Positions 31,983 through 44,492 of a stretch of DNA of 64,000 bases are shown piece after piece. The position numbers and the translations under genes are program-made. The DNA is from Aphrocallistes beatrix. Taxonomy: Eukaryota > Porifera > Hexactinellida > Sceptrulophora > Aphrocallistidae. Where the stretch lies: positions 2,399,001-2,463,000 of the forward strand of contig OY725506.1 of NCBI GenBank assembly GCA_963281255.1, in the 5' to 3' direction. The notes beneath the pieces are model-generated. The model was not told the origin of the DNA, searched no databases, and saw only the letters and a list, made by a program, of their open reading frames with translations. Within the stretch, counting starts at the first letter, position 1. Each line of letters starts with the position of its first letter.

Positions 31983-34370
31983 TTGTTTTAATTCTAGCTG
32001 TAAACATTTGTCATATATCAATTCTTCCTGTTATGTTCCATTCTCTAATCATTTTAACCTTAATCATAGCCTACAGTAGGCTATGCCTTAATTAATTTCT
32101 GGTAAAATTTGAACCCACGTGTGTAGTTTGAGTGTTCACAATAGTATACACTGATATTAATGTTTCAAAATCTTTTAATAAATGTGAACATACGTAAAAA
32201 TATCTCCGACTTTAAACTATGTCGAGTGAGTTGATTGGACGTGCAATTAGTCTGTGAGATGATTAGTAATGTAATTCCATTTTATAGGTGGAGACGTTGT
32301 GGCTATGTTGTTATGAGATGTGAATGAGGAACATTTACCAGCTCACACTTCTTATTTCTTGAAGATGGAGATTAATGCAATCAGTACATCAGTGTGACGT
32401 AATTCTGGATATATTAATGGAGACATCAGTGTGATGATATGAGAATGTAGAATTACACAATTGCTGTGTAGATGGAAATAGTATAATTATGTCCTGTATA
32501 AACGAATAATATTTATATTATTGCATTTAAAACAAATTATTCTGATTTGAATGAGTTAGATATTATGTATTCAGTGCACTGCTATAGTATTGTACACTGA
32601 TATTTGAATCTAGCAACCGATATTACATATATTAGAATGCTAATCCGAATTCCTTCGTCGCTGATATTTCTTTGAAACTCTCGCGTGCCATTTTATATTT
32701 TTTAAAGCTCAAAAAGCCCACTTTCTCTTTGCTATTATACCAAATACTCTCCAAAATGCTCACTCTCACTCTCCTATCAATTCTATTCAGCTTTAGAACA
32801 AATTCATGTTTCCTAACAGTTATTAATTCCATTCTAAAATATCAGCAGCGAAACATCTGTTTACCGAACACCTTATAGGAGCAATTGATGGAATTGAATC
32901 TGATCGAAATAAGTTTTCACAAACACGCTTTGAGGACTTGTGTAACGAGGCTAACGAATACTTTATGAATCTATTATAAACAAAAGTAAGAAATAATATA
33001 ATTTTATTGATTCAAAATTGTTATACTCGAAATTTACTTCCTTAAAAAAAACATGGGACTCGTTAGAAACTAGTCTCTAGCATATTTTATATGTTTACTT
33101 TATGTAGCTATAATAGAACCTCCATAAGTGGGAGAGCTCGGGACGGAGAAAATATACCTAGTCCCCAATTCTACACATAATATTGTGCACCGTAATCATA
33201 AGAATTTAGCCCAGATGATGAATAAATTTAAAAATAGTATTTTCAGGTTATTTTAGCCGTTTATGTCAATAATACATCTATTTAGTTCATTTCCTGACTG
33301 TTTTAATCAAATTTGTGTCAACATAGATTATTCTAAAATGATTTTCTAGTTCAAGTCTGGTCAAATCAAGAACCGACCTTATGACAAGCTGCAAAATGTG
33401 TCTGTAACCACTCTCTTAGTACTTTCCTCTCAAATAAAGAGGTTTATTTTACTGAAGAAGCAAGGTCTATCTGTGGAGGCCAATGAACGTAAATCAACAG
33501 ATTTAATAAATTTTTAATTCAATTTCGAAATCTAAGAAATTCGAATTAATCAATGTAAAAACTTCCAATGGATTAATCCTTTCCAAAGCTTAATTGCTAG
33601 CACCTGTGTCACCTGTGCCGCTTCCCACTTCTTATGAAGCTTTATAATAGGGAATTAAGTGGAACATGGTGGCAACAAGCGATGTTAATTATCTTTTATA
33701 CATAATTGATATATACAAAACTTCAATTCAATGTAATTGAGCAAATTGAGCAAGTTTCGAATTCGATGTCAGATTTCAGTAGATGTCGTGGCTTTAGTGA
33801 ATTAGCCTCAAATGGAGTAACAACTTAGTACAAGTATATGATGCAAAGCAATGCGGTGTTTCAATACCTTTGGCTAAGCAATGACAGTGTTTTACAAGTA
33901 TAATCTGACCATTCAATTAAATTCGAAAGGAATAATTTTATTTGAATTATATTTGTCCTATTGATGTAGTTATTCAACAAGGATACTTATCATTTAAGTC
34001 TAGTAACAGATTATTTTACTTTGCAAATAATTTAAATGATCAATTAATGAAATATAATTCAATCATGTTTATTTTAAATAAGCTTCGATTGGTTTACATG
34101 GAAACATAAAATTTCCAAGCTCTGTGAAATAAGTGGAACAATATATTGATTTATTCCTGATAAGTTTTCAAATTAAAACTACAAAGATCAACAAACTGAT
34201 ACTCGACAGAATTTACTAATTAATTAATAATACAATTGATTAAAGCAAGTGCGTTGTAGAGTTTCATCAGTTAAACTGAGCTAATTAATTTTCCCTTCTC
34301 TAACACTCAATTCGAAATTAACAATTCCATATAAGTAGTTTGGTAATCAATCCTGCATCAATATGCTCTT
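31983..34370. other. No gene; scattered repeat fragments
   Basis: No supported gene. Positions 32960-33110 hold a decayed unit of the 140-bp repeat (AAACAAAAGTAAGAAATAAT). Positions 33115-33160 resemble a pogo-like end (AGAACCTCCATAAGTGGGAG). Positions 33480-33790 are a decayed foldback. A short open stretch near 32850-32960 (IGAIDGIESDRNKFSQTRF) could be a transposase scrap, but I cannot place it. Confidence 0.4.
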
Positions 34371-34377
34371 GGCTGAG

Positions 34378-34385
34378 TATATAAG
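34378..34385 (+). promoter_or_regulatory. Possible TATA box
   Basis: TATATAAG followed by a G+C-containing stretch. It lies about 107 bp upstream of the first of a series of consensus splice donors (34492). Its role as promoter of the cassette transcript is inferred. Confidence 0.35.
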
Positions 34386-34404
34386 ATGGTTTATTGTTAG
34401 AATA

Positions 34405-35380
34405 CTAATACACTATCCAGCCTAACTATTTTCAAAATACTTTTTCTGCAATTTTCAAAAGCAAACTTATCCGCGACTTTCAACATCTCAAGTGAGTTAA
34501 TTGTAGAGGTAAATTTAATAAAATTGTTGATTAAAAATATTTTATTTTCACTTTATTTCATTTAGAATCGAGAATATTTTTCAATTCAATCAACACGTAT
34601 ACAACATTATTTCGAACGCATCAAATCTTCGAATTCAATACTGTAAGTCTAGTAAGATATCTCTTTCTTTGTAATAATTAATCCATTTTTATTGAATGTG
34701 AGAACTTAAAGATCTCATCTTTATGACATTCACATCTGTTATCTCCTCCTCCAGAATATAATAAACTCAAATTAACACTACCTATGTGACTGTTGTAGAC
34801 TCTAAGAGTTTCAGGTTATCTCGCCTATTAGAACTGTTAATGAGACCTTGCATTTTAGAAATCAAATTTGCTCTATCTCAAAAACATCTGTGAGATAGAA
34901 GTTAGGTTATTCAACTAATCTTAAATCTACAGAAATAGAATAAACTCTAAATGATATTCTTTTCATTTTTGAAGGATAGATGTGTGTGAATTTCTTTCGC
35001 CTTAGATACCACATCTCCAAATATTTGCATCGCTAAATGAATTTAGTATAATTGTATAAATCATCTTAAAGTAGAAAGTATAAAAATTAATCTTCCTAAG
35101 AATTTCCTAAGGAAACTCTGTTTTAAAATGAAAATTAATAATTAATTGAAGAGTTTTAAAACCGCATATATAACAAATCAAGGAATTTGCCGAAGAAATT
35201 TGTTTTATGATCAAAGTACGGACACTTTCATTAAAGTTACAATGCTATATTGATCTTCAATATACTGAATTGATACGCATTTTATATTGAAAATCTGTTT
35301 ATAGGTTTCTATTCAAACACAATTTCTAATTCACGAAATATTATTCGAACTGTATTACTTTTCTGATTCAGAATTTTCAA
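34405..35380 (+). ncRNA. Candidate spliced noncoding transcript, first exons
   Basis: A TATA-like box is followed by a putative exon ending at 34491 (CA/GTGAGT). Two internal exon-like blocks follow: 34566-34642 (after ATTTAG, before GTAAGT) and 35305-35380 (after TTTATAG, before GTGAGT). The two blocks are of similar size, 77 and 76 nt. No long open frame links them, so a noncoding RNA or a very short peptide gene is the better reading. It may be spliced to the related blocks near 42.7 and 43.1 kb. Entirely predicted from splice signals. Confidence 0.3.
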
Positions 35381-36030
35381 GTGAGTTTTCAATAGTTTTC
35401 AATTGTTTATTTGATATTTAATTGTATTACAGTGGAATTCGCTTATTAGCAACCAATTTTCAGGTTCATAGAGAAGATTTTGTCTTAATTATGTTTCCTT
35501 ATTAGGAACTTCGCCTATTAGCAACCATTTTATGAGCAAAACTCGAGTTGCTAATAAGTGAATTCCAATGTAACTTGCATTAGTGACACCTGTTATAGCG
35601 TTTCTCCACTGTACATACATTTAATATTACAATAAACTCAATAAACACTCCTATCCGACTATTGTCAAATCTTAGAGAGTCTCACGCTATGTCGCCTTTT
35701 AGAACTGGACTAATATCCTTTATTTTAAAAATTAGATTTGCTATATCTCAAAATATACCTGTGAGATAACAAGCTAGGTTTACACAGCTAATCTCGTGAT
35801 CGTACTGAGATCTAAGAACTCTGATTGATATTCTTGTTAATTTTTGATTGTTGGTCAGAGATGTATGAATTTCTTTCGCTTTAGATACCACATCTCCAAA
35901 TATATTTCTGAACTCCTCGGTTAACCAAACCAGTACTTATAAAAATTGGAAATGGTCCTACTTGGGCCAAAAAGAATTGAAATAATTAAAAACATTTCTG
36001 TTATTAACATCATGATCCTAATAAATTAAG
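34566..36030 (+). repeat. Tandem duplication of an exon-plus-intron block, about 740 bp
   Basis: The text after 34566 recurs after 35305. Examples: TTTCTTTCGCCTTAGATACC against TTTCTTTCGCTTTAGATACC, and both have ATACCACATCTCCAAATAT. The offset is 739 bp at the exons and about 879 bp further down. The increase is close to the 141-bp MITE plus TA inserted at 35430-35570. The duplication is therefore older than the MITE. Confidence 0.75.
35430..35570. mobile_element. pogo-like MITE (GGAATTCGCTTATTAGCAACC ends)
   Basis: Starts CAGTGGAATTCGCTTATTAG after a TA (35428-35429) and ends with the inverted GCTAATAAGTGAATTCCAATG before a TA (35571-35572). 141 bp, no coding frame. Confidence 0.88.
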
Positions 36031-36289
36031 ACTCCATTGAAATAGGTAGAACATCACATTCCAGGTTGCTTCTTCACTTTCAAAAGAGTGTTACTCAACC
36101 ACATTAAATAAATTATTCTCAGTTCAACATAAATGATACTTACTACAGCAGAAAGTCACTTATTTGAACGCCAGTCTTTAGTTATCCGAGCTCCCTTTGG
36201 TCACATCACTTTCTACTGTACAGATGTTGGAACTCTAGAGAGCAGAGCTTGTAGCATACTATTATCATTTTAGGTTTAGAGTAGTTAAC

Positions 36290-38035
36290 ACCACTGCAAT
36301 AATCTTCCTAGGAAATTCTTCTAACTTGAAAATACTGAATAATTAATTGAAATTGCAATGCGTACTTGTCTCTAATTTGGAGTGTTTAAAACACGTGTAT
36401 AACAAACCAAGGAATTTGCTGAAGATCTTGTTCTATGATCAAAGTGCAAAGACTAATAATTAAAATTACAACAGCATGTTGTGTCCTGAAATTTAGAGTT
36501 TAAGACCACATGCTATAACCAATCTAGAATTTTGCTAAATAATTTGTTTTTTGGAATGAAAATACTGAATATTTGATTAGAGTTACAATAGCATGCTATT
36601 GTCTTTAAGTTTGGAGTTTAGCACCGGCGGTAACAACTATTATTGGGATTTGATGAGGAATTTGTCTTTACAAATAAATATTGAATAATTAATTTGAATT
36701 GCAATAGCGTGTTATTTTCTTTAAGGTTTAGAAACTATTCTGTATGATCTATCATGAAATTTGCTTAATAAATATATTTTGGTAATGGTTGTACTAACTT
36801 ATTCATTGACATATTTAATTATCATCTTTATAATGGAATACTGCCTCTGAGACTATAATACACTTGAGTAATCTTATAATTATCAATATTTCTTGCGAAA
36901 ATGATTGTTATTATGATATAAAATTGAGCATAATTTCTCAGAACGTTTGCTCTAAAATTTGAGATATAATGTATTTGAATTATTAACAATTGCTTAAATA
37001 ACTCATTTCCCCTATTACCGAGTTACTTTCATACCCTGAACCAGAGTTGCACGCGGGCTGTGCGGGCCGAATATAATAGTTTGCGAGCCCGTGGCCCAGA
37101 AATCTTGGCAGGACTCCCCGCGATGACAACTGAGACGATGTTTTTAACTGTCACGAGGTACCAATTAAGGAATACTTACGTAAATGGAACTTTGTTAGTT
37201 TCTACTTATTTGTGTTTGCTGAAACTCACTCCCATAAAAGGATTCCCTTAGTGTATCACTAGAGTTAGTAACTTACAAAGCGGGCCAAAAGTATTTATGC
37301 GGGATTCTTGCGGACCGCGGGTCGGACTGCGGGCCGGGTTAACTTAAAAGTGCGGGCCGCGGTTACAAATTTCGGCCCGCGTGCATCTCTGCCCTGAACA
37401 TGCGTAATGTTAAATTCTAAGAGTGCAAATGTTTCTTATAGGAATATCAATTAATCTTCTAAAATGTTCTTAATGAGGCAGTTAATGCTCAAATCATCGA
37501 CATTATAGACTACCTCATGAAAGTACTCTTTAATATTAAATTAAAATTGTTGAAAAGTTAGTAAAATATTGTCGTAAGACGATACAATCTTGTCTAATAA
37601 TCACTGCCGATTTAGAACCTAGAGAGCTGGGAGAGAAACCCGAGGCTTTATCATGTTACCATTATTTTAATTTTAGAATAGTTGACACCAATGCAATAAT
37701 CTACCTTTGAATTTGCTGAAGAAACTTGGTTTTCAGGTGAAATTATTGAAAGAGCAATTAAGATTGCAATGACATACTATATCCTTAAGTTAGAGTTTTC
37801 AACATCATCTTAATAACAAACAAGAAACGTTATTTATGACGAAAGTACAGACACTTTAATTGAAGTTTCAATAACATTCTATAGCCTCAAAGTTTAGAGT
37901 TTAACACTAACTGCAATAATATACCTAGGAATTTGATGACGAATTTGTTTTTTTGCGATAAGAATATTGAATAATTAATTAGAATTGTAATAGCTACAAA
38001 TTTCTTTGAGGTTTAGAATTAAATTCTCCTGCATA
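36290..38035 (+). repeat. Highly diverged tandem repeat, period about 115 bp
   Basis: Units share a frame of text like TTTAGAGTTTAACACCA, then GGAATTTGCTGAAGAAATTTGTTTT, then GAATAATTAATTAGAATTGCAATAGCAT. The GAATTTGCT phrase appears near 36414, 36531, 36648 and 36764 (steps near 117 bp) and again near 37710 and 37932. Further decayed units lie near 35100-35260 and 40680-40790. Old satellite-like DNA, later hit by MITEs. Confidence 0.65.
37042..37391. mobile_element. hAT-like MITE (CAGAGTTGCACGCGGGC ends), exact target duplication
   Basis: The left end is CAGAGTTGCACGCGGGC and the right end the inverted CGGCCCGCGTGCATCTCTG. The flanks are an exact 8-bp duplication CCCTGAAC (37034-37041, 37392-37399). 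The 63-codon frame inside is not a gene. Confidence 0.93.
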
Positions 38036-38039
38036 ATCT

Positions 38040-38325
38040 GCATAACTCAGAGCATAACTCAGCCATTATAGGAGATAGCAGGCTGAAATTTTAATAGAAT
38101 CTGTATACTAACATGCCTCACATATGATGCAACTATCATAAAAAAATGATGACTCATCACTTTGTTATGACGTCATCATTACTCATCAAATTTTAAAAAT
38201 TGACAAATTTGGTGTTTTTTCGAGTGATATCGATTTTAAAACTAAGATATTTAGAGATGAAATCTCCCTTATAATTAACCAATGTTACCGCCAGCCGCGC
38301 AGCGCAAGCAAGCGAAGCGCGCTTG
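38040..38325 (-). repeat. GC-hairpin/CRE repeat, 3'-truncated copy
   Basis: Minus-strand copy with head near 38290-38325 and one TGACGTCA (38168-38175). The second half is missing. It lies directly head-to-tail with the next copy. Confidence 0.8.
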
Positions 38326-38329
38326 TATA

Positions 38330-38815
38330 TATATATATATATATATATATATGTAACGAATTGATTGAAGAAACTGTCAGGCCCAGAAAGCTGATTTTTG
38401 GCATGCAGGATTCTTTTGGATATGGCTCCAGTAAGTTCTGAACTCAGACCAAAATGTCGACTCATCATGGAATTATGACGTCATTGTCACATTTTTAAAA
38501 GTTAAGCAAATCAGTTATTCGAGCATAACTCAGCCATTATAGGAGATAGAAGGCTGAAATTTTAATAGAATATGTATACTAAAAGATGATGACTCATCAC
38601 CTTGTTATGACGTCATCATTACTCATCGAAATTTTAAAAATTGATAAATTTGGTGGTTTTTCTTGCGCTATAGATTATAACAGTAGGACAGACGTATTTA
38701 GAAATGCTATCCCCCTTATAATTAGCCAATGTGACCGCAGGCGACCGAAGGGAGCCTCCGGTGGACACAAAGTGTCCGCCAGCCGCGCAGCGCAAGCCAG
38801 CGACGCGCTTGTTTT
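38330..38815 (-). repeat. GC-hairpin/CRE repeat, copy with both CRE sites
   Basis: Minus-strand copy running from the head at 38740-38815 to the tail at 38345-38400 (ATTGATTGAAGAAACTG). TGACGTCA at 38476-38483 and 38608-38615. A (TA)n tract at 38325-38352 joins it to the previous copy. Confidence 0.85.
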
Positions 38816-40429
38816 TATGAAAATAAAATTGTGAATATTTTCTGAGAACGATTGCTCTTGTTTATCAAAATTCTGTTATGCAGCTTAAAGTTTATAGTTA
38901 TCGAATAGATTAATGTGTTAGAGTGAGGCACTTTCCTAATGCAAGAAGATTGAAAATGTATTTTCAAAGCTACAATGCTTCAAGCATCAACAATTGAGAT
39001 ACAATGTGGTAGAACTATTCATAATTGCTTAAATAGCTCAATCTCTCCATTACTGAGTTACTATCATGTCCCCAAACATGCGCAATGTTAAATGCGTCCC
39101 TTTTGTTGGGCTTTCGCCTAGTATTGGCAGCATAATTAGAATATTTACTATTAAACTCGATCTATATATATTTTAACAAGCGTAAGCTAGAAATTTCTGC
39201 AATCTCCACCAATTATATTCAGCCACTTGGCTTTTAATTGCATTACAAGCGCGCTTCGCTTACTTGCGCCCTTTGGGTGAGAAACTCCTAAACTTTAAGT
39301 GATACAACTGATCGGATTTCAGATTCGAAGTCTGCTCATTCGAATTAGTTATTGTAGAATATTTATAATCAATTATTAATTCCCAACTTATTATTGATCC
39401 ATCTTGAATCAGTTCGGTACTGGTTGTTCAATTTACATTTTTTTACATGTTTCCTTTATTTTTTGAGTATTTAGAGGCAAATAAAGAAAGGTTTAATTGA
39501 ATTCAATTTATTTACCTCAGAGAAATGCCTCGGTAACAATCAGATTTATTTAAACACTATGCAAAAATTTCCAGGTGTTATAAATTTCCGGGAATATTCC
39601 CGGAAAGTTTCCACATTTCAAAATTCCCGGGAATTTTGCAACCCTTAGTGGTTCCAATACGAACTTGATTCGTAAAGTGGATAACTTTGTATTTTGCTGG
39701 TATAAATGTTTAAATAAAAGACAAAGCATTTAATTTTTCGTTTTGATCAAGGCAAATTACTACTAGCTTCAAATCAGACTTCCTATATTTAGGAATTGGA
39801 AAAGATAAAAAAAGCACTAATTATAAGCATTTCTTAAGATATTTAAAGAGTAAAATAGCAAATTACTGCTAAGGTCTTTTTAAGATTGACGAAAATTTAT
39901 GCCGGTTATAGGAACATATTTTTTTGGTAAAAAGTTTTACTCAAAATTTACATACCTATGTTTAGTGATCGACCGGGATAAGATTTTCTGCCGGGACAGG
40001 ATTTTGCCGGATTGTCAATTTTTTTGCCGGGATTAGTACATATTGTCAATTGTCAATAAAATGTTTTGGTTTAACACGTAACTATTGATTCAACAAGTAG
40101 TGAACTATTGATGTTATGAATTGGCATTGATCCTGAGAGCAGCTGTTTGCTGACTTTGGAAATTGCTCGTATTTCAAGATTGATCTAGTATAAACATGTT
40201 AACCTCCTACCTTCGCTGTATTATTTCACCGATTGATGAAGATTAAATTGTGATTTCATACGCTTTATCCTCCGTAAATTATGTTATTTGGTAGTGGAGT
40301 ATTAGCGATTTTCTAGGCCCAACAAGAAAAAATAAAGAGAGTACTTTCTTGCCTAAAATTAGACATAAAATTCCGCTAGCAACCACCTTAAGCTTCTCTT
40401 ATTATTGAAATATAAAAGAAGTAACTCCA
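38816..40429. other. No gene; repeat fragments
   Basis: Positions 39247-39285 are a GC-hairpin head fragment (ACAAGCGCGCTTCGCTTAC). Positions 39295-39400 match the arm of the mariner-like foldback. Positions 39565-39652 contain paired CCCGGGAATTTT words, a probable MITE end. Positions 39970-40040 repeat TTTGCCGGGA. No coding region supported. Confidence 0.5.
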
Positions 40430-40616
40430 TATTGCCGACTGTTCCGTTTTTGGCGGGACTTCTCGTTTTGTTTACTCTTCTATTGATCTTATTTTCTTGA
40501 GTCTCCCGCTTTTTTTGTATCCTATGTATATAGTACCTTTCTATTGCGCCCCGCTATGTCCGGGAAAATTTAACGCTTTGTCTCGCTTTTATCATGGCTT
40601 AGGTTGGCATGTATGT
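40430..40616. mobile_element. MITE, TGTCCCG/GGCGGGA family
   Basis: Starts CCATATTGCCGACTGTTCCG and ends TTAGGTTGGCATGTATG. A diverged full-length copy of the family defined at 22645-22856. The 80-codon frame overlapping it is not a gene. Confidence 0.8.
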
Positions 40617-41046
40617 ATGTCTAGTCACAATATATTAATGAAACAATCTAAATTTCAATGTATACTACTTGTATTTCAACGATATGCTATAAGATGCCAC
40701 ATCCTTTTAAGTTTAAAGTTTAACACACCTGTTATATGACTCAACCACGAAATTTGCTTAATGGATCTATTTTGATTAAGTAAGTACACAATTGATAACT
40801 GAACAGTGTTAATATTTTGAGTTTAGCTAACGATAATATATTCAATTGAATTATGTAGTCATTTTCTTATCAATTATTCTTACAATATATGTGGTGTGCC
40901 GAACCATTTCAACCCATACAGCGATCCACATCTTTAATTCTATTACTTGGTCTTAATCAGATAGAATATGACCGCACATGTATCAATTCCTTATCCTTCA
41001 ACTTTCAAAGGAATCTAGTTACAGTGCAGTTCTATTGAGTTTCAAA

Positions 41047-41397
41047 CAGGCCCGGCGGAAGCGGTCGGGCCCGACCAAAAATTGAGCTCGAATATTTATG
41101 TCGATAACGATTTTTCTGCATCTAGCGCATGTTGTTTACATTGGAGCTCGGATCATTTGTTGATGATTCTGAACATCGTCTCTCTGTCTTCTTGTTTGTA
41201 TTTATAAATCAACTGACTGTTCAATCAAGTAATGGTGATTAAAATAATATTAGATAAAAGAAAATTATATTGCATCATACGTGTGTATAATATGCATTAT
41301 ATATTTCCTATCTGAATCAGGAAATACTGTTAAAAAGCAAAAAAGATATTTGTAGCTTTGAGCCCGACCAAATAAAAAGTGCTTCCGCCTGGGCCTG
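41047..41397. mobile_element. MITE with CAGGCCCGGCGGAAGC ends
   Basis: The left end CAGGCCCGGCGGAAGCGGTC and the right end GCTTCCGCCTGGGCCTG are inverted copies, with GGTCGGGC / GCCCGACC as inner pairs. CAG...CTG ends suggest hAT. The flanks (GTTTCAAA, TCAAATAA) are only partly alike, so the target duplication is uncertain. Confidence 0.8.
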
Positions 41398-41855
41398 TCA
41401 AATAACATGGTATTTAGATACCCATATACTTCAAAATTGCAATAATCTTGCGTGAAACATGCTTAAACTTCTCATAAAATTCATCAGCTGTGATTAGACA
41501 ACCTCATAAATCAATTTTTATGTAGTAGATTCACTGTAAACGGGAAAATGTAGTTAGCGTGGTTTCTAGTGAGGTTCTGTGACAAAGAATATCTTATTCC
41601 ATAGAAATATACATCTATAAGTGGGACTTGCCCCTCAGTGATAATAGCTGGTGGTGCCTTTAAGGCTAGCAATCAAAGAGCGTAGATAAGTGGCAGTGGG
41701 AGGGCCTAGAGTGGCTCTAGCAATTATCAGATTTTGGCGAAAAATATGATAGATCAATGATTCAAATATACGAATATTGTTCATAAATTGCAGTCTACAA
41801 CTATGACAAGAATAACTCATTTTCTGATAAAGTATTTGATATAATCAACCCAAAC

Positions 41856-42201
41856 CAGAGTTGCACGCGGGCCGAATATAATAGTTTGCTGGCTCCGCGG
41901 GCCGGAAATCTTGGTAGAACTCCCCGCGATGACAACCGAGACGATGTTTTTAACTGGCACGAGGTACCAATTAAGGAATACTTACGTAAATGGAACTTTG
42001 TTAGTTTCCACTTATTTGTGCTTGCAGAAACTCACTCCCATAAAAGGATTCCTTAAGTGTCTCTCTATAGTTAGTAGTAACTTACAAAGTGGGCCAAAAA
42101 TATTTATGCGGGCTTCTTGCGGGCCGAATAATTTAGTTGTTGGCCGGGGTAACTTAAAAGTGCGGGCCGCGGTTACAAATTTCAGCCCGTGTGCAACTCT
42201 G
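41856..42201. mobile_element. hAT-like MITE (CAGAGTTGCAC family), second copy
   Basis: The same family as 37042-37391, with both ends present. The flanking octamers ACCCAAAC and ATCCAAGC differ at two positions, so this is an older insertion. The frame inside (101 codons) is not a gene. Confidence 0.85.
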
Positions 42202-42680
42202 ATCCAAGCTCAGTAGTTACTGGGCATTATTTCAAGTTCACTCCAGTTGAAAAAGCTTTTCTACGCCTCTGCATTCAGGGACATCACCATGATCCTTAGT
42301 ACATTGGTAGACATTTCCATGCCAATTTAACTAAGGATTGATCTTCCAATCCTATTCGAATTTTTGTTAATAATACAAGTAGTTAGGGAGTGAAGTTGGT
42401 TTATTCATAATGGAATACGTATGTCTAACCGGAAAGCAAATACGTATAATAAAGTGTTACAGCTTAATCAATTAGGATTTAGCAATGCAGTTGACTCCTC
42501 TAAATTAGGACAAATCTCTAGGAACTAAGTATTTCCCATGCATAGAAGCTCATGCAAATTCTCATTGATTAATTGCACCAAATATCAATTTTCGCTGGAT
42601 CCTGATTAATCGGAATCTACTGTATTCCCGTATTTGTCATTCAAAGGTTTTGCAAGATTTGATGTTTAAATTTGTTTTAG

Positions 42681-42759
42681 TTTCTCTATTGAAAGAATTT
42701 CTAATTCAAGAATATTCTATTTGATCAGTTTTACAATTCTCTTGATTCAGAATTTACAA
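42681..42759 (+). other. Exon-like cassette related to 35305-35380
   Basis: 79 nt after TTTGTTTTAG and before GTGAGTTTTC. It shares AATTTCTAATTCA, ATATT and TTGATTCAGAATT with the cassette at 35305. It could be an alternative or tandem exon of the same transcript, or an old duplicated copy. Confidence 0.4.
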
Positions 42760-43101
42760 GTGAGTTTTCAATTATTTTATAATTATTAGTAATAGAAGGA
42801 ATCTATTCATTATTCTTCATTAAGATAGGGGCGAGTGAATGATTGCATCAATTCTAAATTTTGAAAAATAATGTATTTTAGCTGTATAATTGCTGAAACT
42901 GTTGTGTACTTTGGTTATTTCCCTAGAATAGTGCTATGAAATCCGATGTTAGTGTCTGATATCTTATATTGAGCTAATTTAGATATGCACATCTGGTTAA
43001 ATTTATTTATCGCAATGATTGTCTTGTGGGTATTACTTCCTTATTATAGATCTGCGATATGTTGAATTGTTGTGTATTTTATCTTGAAAATGTGTTTGTA
43101 G

Positions 43102-43174
43102 ATTTCTATTCTAACAATTTCTAATTCACGAAATATTATTTGAACATTGTTACTTTCCCGATACAGAATTTCAA
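43102..43174 (+). other. Exon-like cassette, fourth copy
   Basis: 73 nt after TGTTTGTAG and before GTGAGTTATT. It is closest to the cassette at 35305 (TTTCTATTC, AATTTCTAATTCACGAAATATTATT in pieces). The splice signals at both edges are retained. Confidence 0.4.
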
Positions 43175-43609
43175 GTGAGTTATTAAATAGCTTTGCCATT
43201 GTTCGTTTGATGATTCAGTTTTTAAATCTAATTATATTTACCTGCATTATTAACATGTATGATGATTGAGCTGATATTCAGATTTTTGAAATAATACTTT
43301 AGTAATTACGTAACACTACAACGTTTACTATACACGATTCAACTTTGTTTAAAATGGTTACTTTCAAATGCATCGAATGGTTTAGGCTATGAAAAATGTT
43401 GTGACAAATTTATCTCTAGTGCGTTCAATTAGTTCGTAAGTCTGCCCAGAAGAACAATTTATAAGTATTTATACTGTTTTGAACACTTCCTATGGATCTT
43501 CATAGTCTCACGATTAGATTCATTCTAGAATGACCATTTCACTGTTAATATTAATATCTTAAATATATATGCACTTTAATAATTCCAATTGATTGTTTAT
43601 GCAGTAGAG

Positions 43610-43866
43610 TACAACCTCGAGAATCCGAATACTTGATTCTTAGAATCCGTACACCGAAATGTTATCTTATTCGTCTATATGGTTTGAATCCACGTTTATA
43701 ATATTATATCTAACAATATAATTGAGAAACATCGTTGAAAAATCAATCATTATAGAATAGTATCTTAACTTTCTAACAATACACATTTATAATACTATTT
43801 AATTTCCCATTGAATTAGTGTTATCTCACGAATCGGGTCAAATTCACTAATCTCGAACGACTGTAT
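43610..43866. repeat. Degenerate pogo-like MITE
   Basis: Starts GAGTACAACCTCGAGAATCCG and ends with ATCTCGAACGACTGTA. It is a decayed relative of 22572-23122 (CTTGATTCTTAGAATCCG, CCCATTGAATTAGTGTTAT). It is followed directly by a TGTCCCG-type fragment at 43866-43905. Confidence 0.6.
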
Positions 43867-44195
43867 GTCCCGTTTTTTTCCTTGAAGAGGTTGGCATGTG
43901 TGTATGAAATCGCTGAATATACTACCTATCCCCAATGACATACTAATATTGTTATGGATTTGAGAATATCACAGTATGATAACATGAAGTAACTCATTCT
44001 AGTACATGCCAACACTTGAACAATGGTTGTTACTAAATTCTGGGACAGGACGGGACAGCTGCAGGATATCACGGGTTTTGACTAAATACGGGACGTCCAT
44101 ATGCGGCCTCCATATGCATATATTATGACTAGAGTCAGTATTAGTCACAGAGAGCATTTTTTACTATACTAATGACAGCTAAACCTTCCCATACA

Positions 44196-44410
44196 TACCA
44201 CTCGTCCCGTTTTTGGCGGGACATCCTGCTTTTGTATTCTTCTGGCGAGTAAATCTTCATGTGAATTCATAGATTTTGCATTAAATTTCTCCATTATAAA
44301 TCGCATTTTTATAGATTACTATGCCTAATACTTTAATATTACAACCCGCCATTTCCTGCGAGATCAATACAGCGTCTTGCTTTGATTATGACTAAATTAT
44401 ACATACTTTT
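44196..44410. mobile_element. MITE, TGTCCCG/GGCGGGA family, decayed
   Basis: Contains CGTCCCGTTTTTGGCGGGAC near its left end and related GCATTTTTATAGATTAC text further on. The right end is poorly kept. A further fragment precedes it at about 44005-44100. Confidence 0.6.
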
Positions 44411-44492
44411 GGTGATTGGAGGATTATATGATAGAGCTTTTTCAAAAGTCTGATGAAAAGTTGATTATATTTCCATTCAATTTACAAAGCTA

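Noticed and set aside
37060..42216. Frames of 63 and 101 codons at 37060 and 41911
   Set aside because: Both lie inside copies of the same hAT-like MITE and reflect its sequence, not a gene.
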